DNA from: Mesorhizobium sp. BR1-1-16
GTDB taxonomy: Bacteria > Pseudomonadota > Alphaproteobacteria > Rhizobiales > Kaistiaceae
Reading direction: 5' to 3'
DNA: 64,000 nucleotides
NCBI RefSeq assembly: GCF_020165495.1
Contig: NZ_JAIUIE010000001.1
Location: 1,116,001 to 1,180,000 of the forward strand
Shown in pieces: positions 7,390 to 15,527 of the stretch. The notes below the pieces were generated by a model. That model saw only the letters and a list, made by a program, of their open reading frames with translations. It did not search any database and was not told the DNA's origin. Position numbers and translations under genes: made by a program. The stretch's first letter is position 1. Each line of letters opens with the position of its first letter.

Positions 7390-9606
7390 ATGAACAAGCA
7401 TGCGGCCGAGGAGGTTCCCCATGCCGTTGTCACGGCAGGTCCAGAGGTCACCGCCACGCCCCAATTGTTCATTCCCTCCACGGCCTCGTTGCAGGAGCGA
7501 CGGCCGCGCACGCTGAAGCATGGCGATACGTTCGGCGTCTTCGATCACAATGGCGACGCCGCCTCTGGGCCGGGCAGCCCAGAGGGGGTGTATCACCGCG
7601 ACACCCGTCATCTGTCGCATCTGGCGCTTAACGTTGCGGGCAACAGGCCGATCCTGCTCAGTTCGACCCTGCGTGACGACAACGCGACGCTGACCTGCGA
7701 TCTCGCCAATCCCGATCTCTTCGGGCCGGACGGCACGCGCGTGCTCGATCACGACCTCATCCATATCCGCCGGTCGCGGTTTCTCTGGAACGCCACCTGT
7801 TTCGAGCGTATCGCCGTCCGCAACTTCGATCAGGTTCCGCACCGCATCACGCTTACGATCGATTTCGCGGCGGATTTCGCCGACCTGTTCGAGGTGCGCG
7901 GCACCAAGCGCGATCGACATGGCGAGCATCATCCTGCCGAGATCAGCGAGGACGGCGTCGTGCTCGCCTATACCGGCCTCGACGGCGAGCGCCGGGAGAC
8001 CAGTCTCCGTTTCGATCCCCGCCCGGAAACGGTGACGGCAGACCGTGTCACGTTCACGATCGACCTCGCGCCGAATGCGGCCGAGCTGCTGTTCGTCGAA
8101 ATCCGCTGCGGCGCCCATGAGACGGCTACGGCATCCCGCCGGACCTTCTTCCTCGCGCTCCGCGACGCGCGACGCGCCCTTCGGGCCTCATCGAGCCGGG
8201 CGACGGCAATCACGACCTCAAACGAGCTTTTCGACGAGGCGGTTAGGCGCAGCGTTTCGGATCTCTATATGCTGATCACGGAAACGCCGGAGGGGCCTTA
8301 TCCCTATGCCGGAATTCCCTGGTACAGCACCGTGTTCGGCCGCGACGCGCTGATCACCGCGCTGCAGACGCTTTGGCTTGATCCCGCGATTTCGCGCGGC
8401 GTGCTGCTGCATCTCGCGGCCAATCAGGCGACTGTCTATGATCCGGCCGCCGATGCCGAGCCGGGCAAGATCCTGCATGAAGTTCGTCGCGGCGAAATGG
8501 CGGAACTCGGCGAGGTGCCGTTCCGCCGCTATTACGGCAGCGTCGATTCCACGCCGCTGTTCATCATGCTGGCCGGCGCCTATCTCGACCGCACCGGCGA
8601 TGTCGCGACCATCGCGCGCCTGCTGCCGCATGTCGAGGCGGCCCTTCGCTGGATCGAACAGGATGGCGACCGGGACGGCGACGGCTTCGTCGAATATGGC
8701 CGCAAGCGCGCCGAGGGTCTCATCAATCAGGGCTGGAAAGACAGTCACGATTCGATCTTCCATGCCGATGGACGGCTCGCCGAGGGGCCGATCGCCGTGG
8801 TCGAGGTACAGGCCTATGTCTATGGCGCCTGGCGTGCCGCGGCCCGCATCGCGGCGACGCTCGGGCGGATTGATGACGCGGCGATGTATGAAGGAAAGGC
8901 GGAGGCGCTGCGCCGCCGTTTCGACGAGCATTTTTTCGACGAGGCGCTCGGCACCTATGCCCTGGCGCTCGACGGCGCCAAGCGGCCCTGCCGCGTGCGC
9001 AGCTCGAATGCCGGTCATGCGCTCTATACCGGCATCGCCTATCCCGAACGCGCGGCAACCCTCGTCGCGACGCTAATGGATAGTGCGTCCTTTTCCGGCT
9101 GGGGCATTCGCACGATCGCCTCGACCGAGGCGCGCTATAATCCGATGAGCTATCACAACGGCACCGTCTGGCCGCATGACAACGCGCTGATTGGTGCCGG
9201 CTTTGCGCGCTATGGCTATCGCCGCGAGGCGGCGCGCCTCGCCGAGGGCCTGTTCTCAGCGTCGATCTATATCGAGCTCAGGCGCCTGCCCGAGCTCTTC
9301 TGCGGCTTTCCGCGCCAGCGCAGCCGCGGTCCCACTTTCTATCCCGTCGCTTGCTCGCCGCAGGCCTGGGCAGCCTGCTCGCCGCTCTCGCTGATTCAGT
9401 CCTGCCTCGGCCTTCGCTTCGATCCGGCCGCTGGCGAAATTCTCTTCGACGAGCCGGTGCTGCCGACTTTTTTGGATGAAGTGGTGCTGCGGCGCCTTCG
9501 CGTCGGCAGCGGCCGCATGGATGTCGCGCTCAGGCGAAGCGGGCAGGAAGTGGTCGTGAATGTGCTCGCGCGCGAAGGCCGGGTGCGGGCGCTGACGCGC
9601 AGCTAA
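7390..9606 (+). CDS. Amylo-alpha-1,6-glucosidase / glycogen debranching N-terminal domain protein
   Basis: Predicted cytoplasmic glycoside hydrolase, 738 aa. The N-terminal part (roughly residues 45-230) carries GDTFGVFDHNGDA and GVYHRDTRHLSHLAL, hallmarks of the GDE_N_bis domain. The C-terminal (alpha/alpha)6 catalytic part has WYSTVFGRDALITALQ and SYHNGTVWPHDNALI. Such proteins are usually annotated as debranching enzymes, though many bacterial ones are uncharacterised. The start is taken as ATG 7390; the frame is open upstream to 7108 but that part overlaps the divergent YjbQ gene. It stands alone with no glycogen genes beside it. Confidence 0.88.
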   Translation: MNKHAAEEVPHAVVTAGPEVTATPQLFIPSTASLQERRPRTLKHGDTFGVFDHNGDAASGPGSPEGVYHRDTRHLSHLALNVAGNRPILLSSTLRDDNATLTCDLANPDLFGPDGTRVLDHDLIHIRRSRFLWNATCFERIAVRNFDQVPHRITLTIDFAADFADLFEVRGTKRDRHGEHHPAEISEDGVVLAYTGLDGERRETSLRFDPRPETVTADRVTFTIDLAPNAAELLFVEIRCGAHETATASRRTFFLALRDARRALRASSSRATAITTSNELFDEAVRRSVSDLYMLITETPEGPYPYAGIPWYSTVFGRDALITALQTLWLDPAISRGVLLHLAANQATVYDPAADAEPGKILHEVRRGEMAELGEVPFRRYYGSVDSTPLFIMLAGAYLDRTGDVATIARLLPHVEAALRWIEQDGDRDGDGFVEYGRKRAEGLINQGWKDSHDSIFHADGRLAEGPIAVVEVQAYVYGAWRAAARIAATLGRIDDAAMYEGKAEALRRRFDEHFFDEALGTYALALDGAKRPCRVRSSNAGHALYTGIAYPERAATLVATLMDSASFSGWGIRTIASTEARYNPMSYHNGTVWPHDNALIGAGFARYGYRREAARLAEGLFSASIYIELRRLPELFCGFPRQRSRGPTFYPVACSPQAWAACSPLSLIQSCLGLRFDPAAGEILFDEPVLPTFLDEVVLRRLRVGSGRMDVALRRSGQEVVVNVLAREGRVRALTRS

Positions 9607-9711
9607 TTGTAGATGCCGGCCATGAAAGCCGCTCGGCGCTTGCGTCCGCGGCCGACTTCACGACAATCGTTGCTGTGCTCGCGATCGGGCTCGGTGACGG
9701 CGGGGTGAAGC

Positions 9712-10659
9712 GTGGCGGAACAAGAGGGCGGCAAGCGCGGCGGGATCGATCCGGCTGGACGGTCGGCAGTCGTCGATCTCATTGCCGTGCTCGTCGCCGT
9801 CACCGCGGGTGAGCCCCGCGTGATGACGCTCGACGGTGGCCGTGCCTTGCCGTCCGGACCGTTCGAACTCGCCCATCGCTCGCTGCAATCCGGCCTCCGC
9901 GACTGGGTCGAGCAGCAAACGCATCATCCGCTCGGCTATGTCGAACAGCTCTACACCTTCGCTGATCGTGATCGCGGCGCGGGACCGGCGGCAGCGCGCG
10001 TCATCTCGATCAGCTATCTCGGACTGACCCGCGAGGAAGTCGGCCGCGACAGCGCCCAAGGCTGGCGGAGCTGGTACGACTATTTCCCATGGGAGGACTG
10101 GCGCTCCGGTCCGCCGGCCGTGATCGAGAAGGTCGTCGCGCCGGCGCTCACGGTCTGGGCCGAGACGGGCAGTGCCGAGCGACGCCACCGGGTCGCGCTC
10201 GCCTTCGGTCTCGGCGGCAATCCCTGGAACGAGGACCTGACGCTGCAGCGCTATGAGCTGCTCTATGAAGCCGGCCTCGTTGCCGAGGCACAACAGCCGC
10301 GCGCGGATGAACAGGGCTCCGGCGTCCCCGGACGCGCGATGCTGGCCGATCATCGGCGCATCCTCGCGACGGGAATCGCCAGGCTCCGGGCCAAGATCAA
10401 ATATCGCCCCGTGGTTTTCGAGCTGATGCCGCCAATGTTTACGCTGCTGCAGCTGCAGCGCTGCGTCGAGGCGCTCGGCGGCCGGCTCGTGCACAAGCAG
10501 AACTTTCGCCGTTTGGTTGAGCAGCAGGAACTCGTTGAAGAAACAGGCGAAACCGCTGCCGAAACTCTCGGTCGGCCGGCCAAGCTGTTCCGCTTCCGCC
10601 ATGCCGTCGAGGTCGAGCGCGCCATCGCCGGAACGAAATTACCGCTGATCCGGTCTTGA
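9712..10659 (+). CDS. nadQ: Nudix-fold transcriptional regulator of NAD synthesis (NadQ/NrtR-like)
   Basis: Predicted repressor of 315 aa with a degenerate Nudix-like N-terminal half (VVDLIAVLVAVTAGEPRVM, later PLGYVEQLYTFADRD and ISISYLGL) and a C-terminal winged-helix region containing QLQRCVEALGG and KQNFRRLVE. This is the layout of NrtR-type regulators and of the COG4111 group that I recall being named NadQ in alphaproteobacterial regulon work. No full Nudix box is visible, so catalysis is unlikely. It lies directly upstream of nadA-nadB-nadC, and two matching palindromes sit between them, strongly supporting the assignment. The start is GTG 9712. Confidence 0.8.
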   Translation: MAEQEGGKRGGIDPAGRSAVVDLIAVLVAVTAGEPRVMTLDGGRALPSGPFELAHRSLQSGLRDWVEQQTHHPLGYVEQLYTFADRDRGAGPAAARVISISYLGLTREEVGRDSAQGWRSWYDYFPWEDWRSGPPAVIEKVVAPALTVWAETGSAERRHRVALAFGLGGNPWNEDLTLQRYELLYEAGLVAEAQQPRADEQGSGVPGRAMLADHRRILATGIARLRAKIKYRPVVFELMPPMFTLLQLQRCVEALGGRLVHKQNFRRLVEQQELVEETGETAAETLGRPAKLFRFRHAVEVERAIAGTKLPLIRS

Positions 10660-10685
10660 CACGGCTTATGCTCAGCGTAAGCATA
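10656..10685 (+). promoter_or_regulatory. nadA promoter -35 region and first NadQ-type operator
   Basis: TTGACA at 10656-10661 overlaps the end of the regulator gene and is a plausible -35 element; no clear -10 is visible at the expected spacing. At 10667-10685 lies TATGCTCA-N3-TAAGCATA, a palindrome with one mismatch per arm to the consensus TATGCTCA-N3-TGAGCATA. A bound repressor here would cover the core promoter. The repressor is inferred to be the adjacent Nudix-fold regulator. Confidence 0.7.
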
Positions 10686-10694
10686 TGTCCAACT

Positions 10695-10713
10695 TATGCT
10701 CAAAGTGAGTATT
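10695..10713 (+). promoter_or_regulatory. Second NadQ-type operator before nadA
   Basis: TATGCTCA-N3-TGAGTATT repeats the same palindromic pattern 28 bp (centre to centre) downstream of the first site. The left arm is identical in both copies. An ATG at 10696 falls inside this element, which argues that the true nadA start is the ATG at 10717. Confidence 0.7.
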
Positions 10714-10716
10714 GTC

Positions 10717-11724
10717 ATGGACGCTCCCGCCCCGCACACCGCCGCATCGCTCACGGCGCTTCTCGATCGTACCGCAGCGCTCTACGCGCCGATCCGCAGC
10801 GTCGTGCCGCCGGCCGATTGGGCGCTGTTCGCCGAGGACGTCGAGGCAATCCTGGCGCTGAAGCGCAAGAAGAACGCGGTTATCCTCGCGCACAACTACC
10901 AGACGCCGGAGATCTATCACTGCGTCGCCGACATCGTCGGAGACAGCCTAGCGCTCGCTCGCGAGGCGATGAATGTAGAGGCCGACATCATCGTCCTCGC
11001 CGGCGTCTCCTTCATGGCAGAGACCGCGAAGCTGATGAATCCGGCCAAGACCGTGCTGATCCCGGACACCGAGGCTGGCTGCTCGCTCGCCGATTCGATC
11101 ACGCCAGCCGATATCCGCCTGATGCGCGAAGCCTATCCGGGCGTGCCGATCGTCGCCTATGTCAACACGACCGCCGCCGTGAAGGCCGAGGTCGACATCT
11201 GCTGCACCTCGGGCAATGCCAAGCGCGTCGTCGAGTCGCTCGGCGTGCCCAAGGTCATCATGCTGCCGGACCAGTATCTCGCCCGCAACGTCGCCGCCGA
11301 GACCGGTGTCGAGATCATAACCTGGGCCGGACAGTGCGAGGTGCACGAGCGCTTCACGGCCGAGGACGTCCGCGAACTGCGCGCCGCTCATCCGGGCGTC
11401 ACGGTGCTCGTCCATCCCGAATGTCCGCCCGAAGTGGTGGCCGAGGCCGACTTTGCCGGTTCCACCGCCGCCATGACGGACTATGTCGCCGACCATCGGC
11501 CGCCGCGCGTCGTGCTGCTCACCGAATGCTCGATGAGCGACAACGTTGCGGTCCACTACCCCGATCTCGAATTCATCCGCCCCTGCAATCTCTGCCCGCA
11601 CATGAAGCGGATCACGCTGAAGAACATCCGCCGCGCGCTCGAGGAAAACCGCAACGTCGTCACCATCGATCCCGAAATCGCGGATCGGGCCCGCCTCTCC
11701 GTCGAGCGGATGCTGGCGGTATGA
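10717..11724 (+). CDS. nadA: Quinolinate synthase NadA
   Basis: Condenses iminoaspartate with dihydroxyacetone phosphate to quinolinate in de novo NAD synthesis; a [4Fe-4S] enzyme of 335 aa. Recognisable are ILAHNYQTPEIYHCVADIVG, GVSFMAETAKLMNP, DICCTSGNA, HPECPPEVVAEAD and the C-terminal CNLCPHMKRITL with a cluster cysteine. I chose ATG 10717 because the in-frame ATG at 10696 is within an operator and AGTGAG lies just upstream of 10717. It overlaps nadB by four bases. Confidence 0.96.
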   Translation: MDAPAPHTAASLTALLDRTAALYAPIRSVVPPADWALFAEDVEAILALKRKKNAVILAHNYQTPEIYHCVADIVGDSLALAREAMNVEADIIVLAGVSFMAETAKLMNPAKTVLIPDTEAGCSLADSITPADIRLMREAYPGVPIVAYVNTTAAVKAEVDICCTSGNAKRVVESLGVPKVIMLPDQYLARNVAAETGVEIITWAGQCEVHERFTAEDVRELRAAHPGVTVLVHPECPPEVVAEADFAGSTAAMTDYVADHRPPRVVLLTECSMSDNVAVHYPDLEFIRPCNLCPHMKRITLKNIRRALEENRNVVTIDPEIADRARLSVERMLAV

Positions 11725-13268
11725 GCGCCGATCTCGCGGGGCTGCGCGGGCAGCCCGTCATCGTCGGCGCTGGTCTCGCGGGGTTGGCGACGGCGCTGTT
11801 TCTTGCGCCGCAGCCAGTCGTTCTGGTCACCAAGGCGCCGCTCGGCGGCGAGGCTTCAAGCCCTTGGGCGCAAGGCGGCATGGCTGCGAGCATGGGCGAC
11901 GACGACAGTCCGGCTCTGCATCATGAGGATACGCTCGCGGCCGGCGACGGGCTCTGCGACCCGGCGGCCGTGCAGCGCATCGTCGAAGCCGCTCCGGGCG
12001 CGATTGCCCGGCTTGCCGCCCTCGGCGTCGGTTTCGATCGTCACGAGGGCGGCTTTCGCCTCGGGCTCGAGGCCGCGCACAGCCGTAACCGCATCGTTCA
12101 CGCCGATGGCGATGGCACCGGCCGCGAGATCATCCGCGCGCTTGTCGCCGCTGTCCGGCGGACCCCCTCCATCACGGCGCTCGAACATGTCGAAGCGCGT
12201 CGCCTCGTGCTCGACGGTGAGGGCAGGGTGGCGGGCATCGTTCTCGCAGGCAGCTCTGGCGCGACGGTCCTCTCGACGACGCGCGTTATCCTTGCGACCG
12301 GGGGAATTGGCGGTCTCTATGAGGAGAGCACCAATCCGCTCGCCTGCTTCGGCCAGGGTCTTGCCTTGGCGGCCCGCGCCGGGGCGGTGATCGCCGATCC
12401 CGAATTCGTGCAGTTTCATCCGACCGCCTTCGCCTCGGCGGCGCGGCCGATGAAGCTGATCAGCGAGGCGGTCCGCGGCGAGGGCGCAAAGCTTGTCGAC
12501 GAGAGCGGCCGGCGCTTCCTGGCCGGCGAGCCGGGCGCCGAACTCGCTCCGCGCGACGTCGTCGCCCGCGCCGTCTGGCGTGAGCTTGCCGCGGGCCACA
12601 GCGTGTTCCTCGATGCGAGAGAGCATCCGGGCGCCGGCTTCAGTGCGCGTTTTCCTGCCATCGCGCGCTTCTGCCGCGAGGCCGGCCTCGATCCATCTAT
12701 CGATCCCATTCCGATCCGCCCCGCCGCGCATTACCACATGGGCGGCATCGCTGTAGACGCGGACGGCCGCAGCAGCGTCGAGGGCCTCTGGGCCGCTGGT
12801 GAAGTCGCCTCGACCGGGCTGCACGGCGCCAACCGCCTTGCGAGCAACTCGCTGACCGAGGCAGCCGTCGCGGCGGCGGCCGTCGCTGAAAGCGTTGCTG
12901 CGACGCTCGGACGGCAGCCTCGCCCGGCACCGCTTGCCGAGGTGCCGGTAACTCCCGATCCATCTTTCGTGCGGCCCCTGCTGTCGCGCCATGCCGGGGT
13001 CCTCCGGGACGGCGAAGGGCTGAGGGCCGCCATCGCCGCGCTGCTGCCACGCGCACTCGGCCACTCGGCCGCCGCTGATCCGGCGCTTGTCGGGTTGATG
13101 ATCGCCGTCGCCGCCTTCGAGCGCCAGGAAAGCCGCGGCGCGCATTCCCGGACGGATTATCCCGATCGAGCGGCCGGGGCCGTACGAACCCGTATCACGG
13201 CCGAAGCGGCGCTTGCTGCCGCCAGCGTTATTGCAGAACCCGCCTTTCAAGCCGCCCGGAGCGCCTGA
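11721..13268 (+). CDS. nadB: L-aspartate oxidase NadB
   Basis: FAD enzyme of 515 aa that oxidises L-aspartate to iminoaspartate, the substrate of NadA. It shows the dinucleotide-binding start VIVGAGLAGLATALF, the aspartate-oxidase signature SSPWAQGGMAAS, HEDTLAAGDGLCD, and YHMGGIAVDADGRSSVEGLW with GLHGANRLASNSLTE near the C-terminus. ATG 11721 overlaps the nadA stop in ATGA, indicating coupled translation. The C-terminal helical domain is somewhat short but present. Confidence 0.95.
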   Translation: MSADLAGLRGQPVIVGAGLAGLATALFLAPQPVVLVTKAPLGGEASSPWAQGGMAASMGDDDSPALHHEDTLAAGDGLCDPAAVQRIVEAAPGAIARLAALGVGFDRHEGGFRLGLEAAHSRNRIVHADGDGTGREIIRALVAAVRRTPSITALEHVEARRLVLDGEGRVAGIVLAGSSGATVLSTTRVILATGGIGGLYEESTNPLACFGQGLALAARAGAVIADPEFVQFHPTAFASAARPMKLISEAVRGEGAKLVDESGRRFLAGEPGAELAPRDVVARAVWRELAAGHSVFLDAREHPGAGFSARFPAIARFCREAGLDPSIDPIPIRPAAHYHMGGIAVDADGRSSVEGLWAAGEVASTGLHGANRLASNSLTEAAVAAAAVAESVAATLGRQPRPAPLAEVPVTPDPSFVRPLLSRHAGVLRDGEGLRAAIAALLPRALGHSAAADPALVGLMIAVAAFERQESRGAHSRTDYPDRAAGAVRTRITAEAALAAASVIAEPAFQAARSA

Positions 13269-13270
13269 TC

Positions 13271-14116
13271 GTGTCGATCAACCCTTTGCCACTCATCATG
13301 ATCGAGCCCCTCGTCAGGGCGACTCTCCTTGAGGATCTCGGCCGCGCCGGCGATCTCACGACCGATGCCGTCGTTCCCGCGGACGCGTTGACTGAGGCGC
13401 GGCTCGTCGCGCGCCAAGAGGGCGTCGTCGCAGGCATCGATCTGGTGCGCCTCGCGTTTCGTCTGATAGACGAAAAGATCGCGGTCGAAGTGGCGCGGGT
13501 CGATGGCACTCAAGTTGCGCCGGGTGATCTGATCGCAACGATCAGCGGGCCGGCGCGCGGCATCCTGACGGCGGAGCGGACGGCGCTCAATTTTCTTTGC
13601 CGGCTGTCAGGCATTGCCAGCGCGACATCGGCGATCGTCGCCTCGGTCGCCGGTCACAAGGCGCAGATCGTCTGCACCCGGAAGACCACGCCCGGGCTCC
13701 GCGCGGTCGAGAAATATGCCGTCAGGGCTGGCGGCGGTGCCAATCACCGCTTCGGTCTCGATGACGCGGTGCTGATCAAGGATAATCACATCGCCATCGC
13801 CGGCGGCATTCGCCCAGCGCTCGAAAGAGCCAAGGCGCATGTCGGCCATCTCGTGAAAATCGAGCTCGAGGTCGACACCCTCGACCAGCTCGCTGAGGCG
13901 CTGGAACTCGGCGTCGACGCTGTTCTGCTCGACAACATGGACCCGGCGATGCTGACGCGCGCCGTCGCGATGGTCGATGGCCGCGCGATCACCGAGGCGT
14001 CCGGCCGCGTTAACCCAACAACGGCGCCCACGATCGCGGCCAGCGGTGTCGACCTGATTTCGGTTGGCTGGCTGACGCATAGCGCGCCGATCCTCGATAT
14101 CGGCCTCGACTTCTAG
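13271..14116 (+). CDS. nadC: Nicotinate-nucleotide diphosphorylase (carboxylating) NadC
   Basis: Converts quinolinate and PRPP to nicotinate mononucleotide; 281 aa. Motifs include AERTALNFLCRLSGIASAT, the PRPP/quinolinate-binding TRKTTPGLRAVEKYAV with GGGANHRFGLDDAVLIKDNH, ELEVDTLDQ, LLDNM and ITEASGRVN. GTG 13271 starts 2 nt after the nadB stop; ATG 13301 is an alternative. It completes a nadABC operon, presumably repressed by the NadQ-like protein. Confidence 0.95.
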   Translation: MSINPLPLIMIEPLVRATLLEDLGRAGDLTTDAVVPADALTEARLVARQEGVVAGIDLVRLAFRLIDEKIAVEVARVDGTQVAPGDLIATISGPARGILTAERTALNFLCRLSGIASATSAIVASVAGHKAQIVCTRKTTPGLRAVEKYAVRAGGGANHRFGLDDAVLIKDNHIAIAGGIRPALERAKAHVGHLVKIELEVDTLDQLAEALELGVDAVLLDNMDPAMLTRAVAMVDGRAITEASGRVNPTTAPTIAASGVDLISVGWLTHSAPILDIGLDF

Positions 14117-14245
14117 GCCCGGAAACAAATCGTAACGGGAGATGTCGCGGTCCCCTCACGGACATGCTCCGACACGAAACGGCCAGCTGCAGCAATATTG
14201 AGTGTCTTTCGGACCTACGAGGCACACACTCTTGCGCTAGCTATC

Positions 14246-14263
14246 GGGCTTACATTGTAGCCC
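14246..14263 (+). promoter_or_regulatory. Palindrome upstream of the RND efflux operon (candidate TetR-type operator)
   Basis: A near-palindrome GGGC-T-TACA-T-TGTA-GCCC lies 67 bp upstream of the efflux adaptor start. The inner TACA-T-TGTA is perfect and resembles the TNTACA half-sites of TetR-family efflux repressors. No regulator gene is adjacent. The rest of the 214-bp gap after nadC shows nothing else I can support. Confidence 0.3.
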
Positions 14264-14330
14264 GTCGTCAGATCTCGCTCGTAGAACGTCGAGATTTGTC
14301 GTGGCGTCGTTTCTTTGCCGGAGATCTTAT

Positions 14331-15527
14331 ATGAACACGAGCACCTTCAGGCCTCTGCTCTTGCTTGGCCTCCTGGCCGGGCTGGCTGCCTGTTCCGGCG
14401 AAAACGCGCCGAGCGGACCTCCGGGCGGGGGCACCGTCGAGGTTGGCTTCGTGACACTGAAATCGGGGCCGGTTCCGATCACCGTCGAAATCGCGGGCCG
14501 CACTACCGCCTCGGCAGTGGCCGATATTCGGCCGCAGGTCGATGGCATCATCAAGAAGCGCGTATTTACCGAGGGATCGACCGTCAAGACGGGCGATCTC
14601 CTCTATGAGATCGATCCGCGCACCTATCAGGCAACCTACGATTCCGCCGCGGCGTCGCTGCAAAAGGCGGAGGCCGCTGTTCCAAGCGCCCAAGCGAAGG
14701 TCGATCGCTACAACCAGCTCGTCGGCGTCAATTCGGTTACCGCCCAGAGTCTTGACGACGCCAAGGCGACGCTGGCGCAGGCCAAAGCGGATGTGGCGGC
14801 TGCCCAGGCTGCGCTGGAGGCGGCAGAGATCAATCTCGGCTTCACCAATGTGAAGGCCCCTATCGGCGGGCTGATCGGCACGTCGACGGTGACCGAGGGG
14901 GCGCTGGTGACGGCGAACCAGACAACCGCGCTCGCGACCATCCGTCAGATCGACCCGATCTATGTCGACGTGACCGACTCGACGACCAGTCTTCTGCGCA
15001 TTCGCGCCATGCTCGATAGCGGACGGCTTCAGCGTTCCGAGGGACCGCCCCCGATGAAGCTCATCCTCGACGATGGCAGCACCTATGATCAGACAGGGAC
15101 GCTGCAATCGTCCGAAGCGACCGTCAGCCAGACGACCGGCACCTTCTCGATGCGAGCGACCTTTGCCAACCCGACGCGACAGCTGCTGCCCGGCATGTAT
15201 GTTCGCGCCATCGTCAGCCTCGGCGATGACAAGGCGGGCTTCCTCGTCCCGCAGCGCGCTGTCGATCGCAATGCGAAGGGCGCTGCCACGGCCATGTTCC
15301 TGACGTCGGACAACAAGGTGGAGACGCGGATCCTCGATACGGTTCAGGCTGTCGGCAACAACTGGCTGGTCGACGAGGGCATCAAGGATGGTGACCGCCT
15401 GATCGTCGACGGCTTGCAGAAGATCCGTGATGGAGCCGCAGTCACGCCCGTCGCCGTCACGCTCGACGAAAACGGCGTGGTCAAATCGGAGCCGGCAGCT
15501 TCTGGCGAGAAGGAGACAGCGAAATGA
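14331..15527 (+). CDS. RND efflux periplasmic adaptor (AcrA/MexA-like), lipoprotein
   Basis: Membrane-fusion subunit of 398 aa. [21 protein letters not shown] has an LAAC lipobox, so it is probably lipid-anchored in the periplasm. After it come the lipoyl-like half [17 protein letters not shown], a coiled-coil hairpin (about 100-175, rich in Ala/Gln/Lys with [18 protein letters not shown]), the second lipoyl half [18 protein letters not shown], and beta-barrel segments ending [18 protein letters not shown] seven nt before ATG 14331 supports the start. It overlaps the pump gene by four bases. No outer-membrane channel gene is in the window. Confidence 0.94.
   Translation: MNTSTFRPLLLLGLLAGLAACSGENAPSGPPGGGTVEVGFVTLKSGPVPITVEIAGRTTASAVADIRPQVDGIIKKRVFTEGSTVKTGDLLYEIDPRTYQATYDSAAASLQKAEAAVPSAQAKVDRYNQLVGVNSVTAQSLDDAKATLAQAKADVAAAQAALEAAEINLGFTNVKAPIGGLIGTSTVTEGALVTANQTTALATIRQIDPIYVDVTDSTTSLLRIRAMLDSGRLQRSEGPPPMKLILDDGSTYDQTGTLQSSEATVSQTTGTFSMRATFANPTRQLLPGMYVRAIVSLGDDKAGFLVPQRAVDRNAKGAATAMFLTSDNKVETRILDTVQAVGNNWLVDEGIKDGDRLIVDGLQKIRDGAAVTPVAVTLDENGVVKSEPAASGEKETAK

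Noticed and set aside
10696-10716. Earlier ATG for nadA
   Set aside because: It falls inside the second palindromic operator; ATG 10717 is in frame and better placed.
11856-13250. 464-codon minus-strand frame opposite nadB
   Set aside because: Antisense shadow of a well-conserved gene; no motif.
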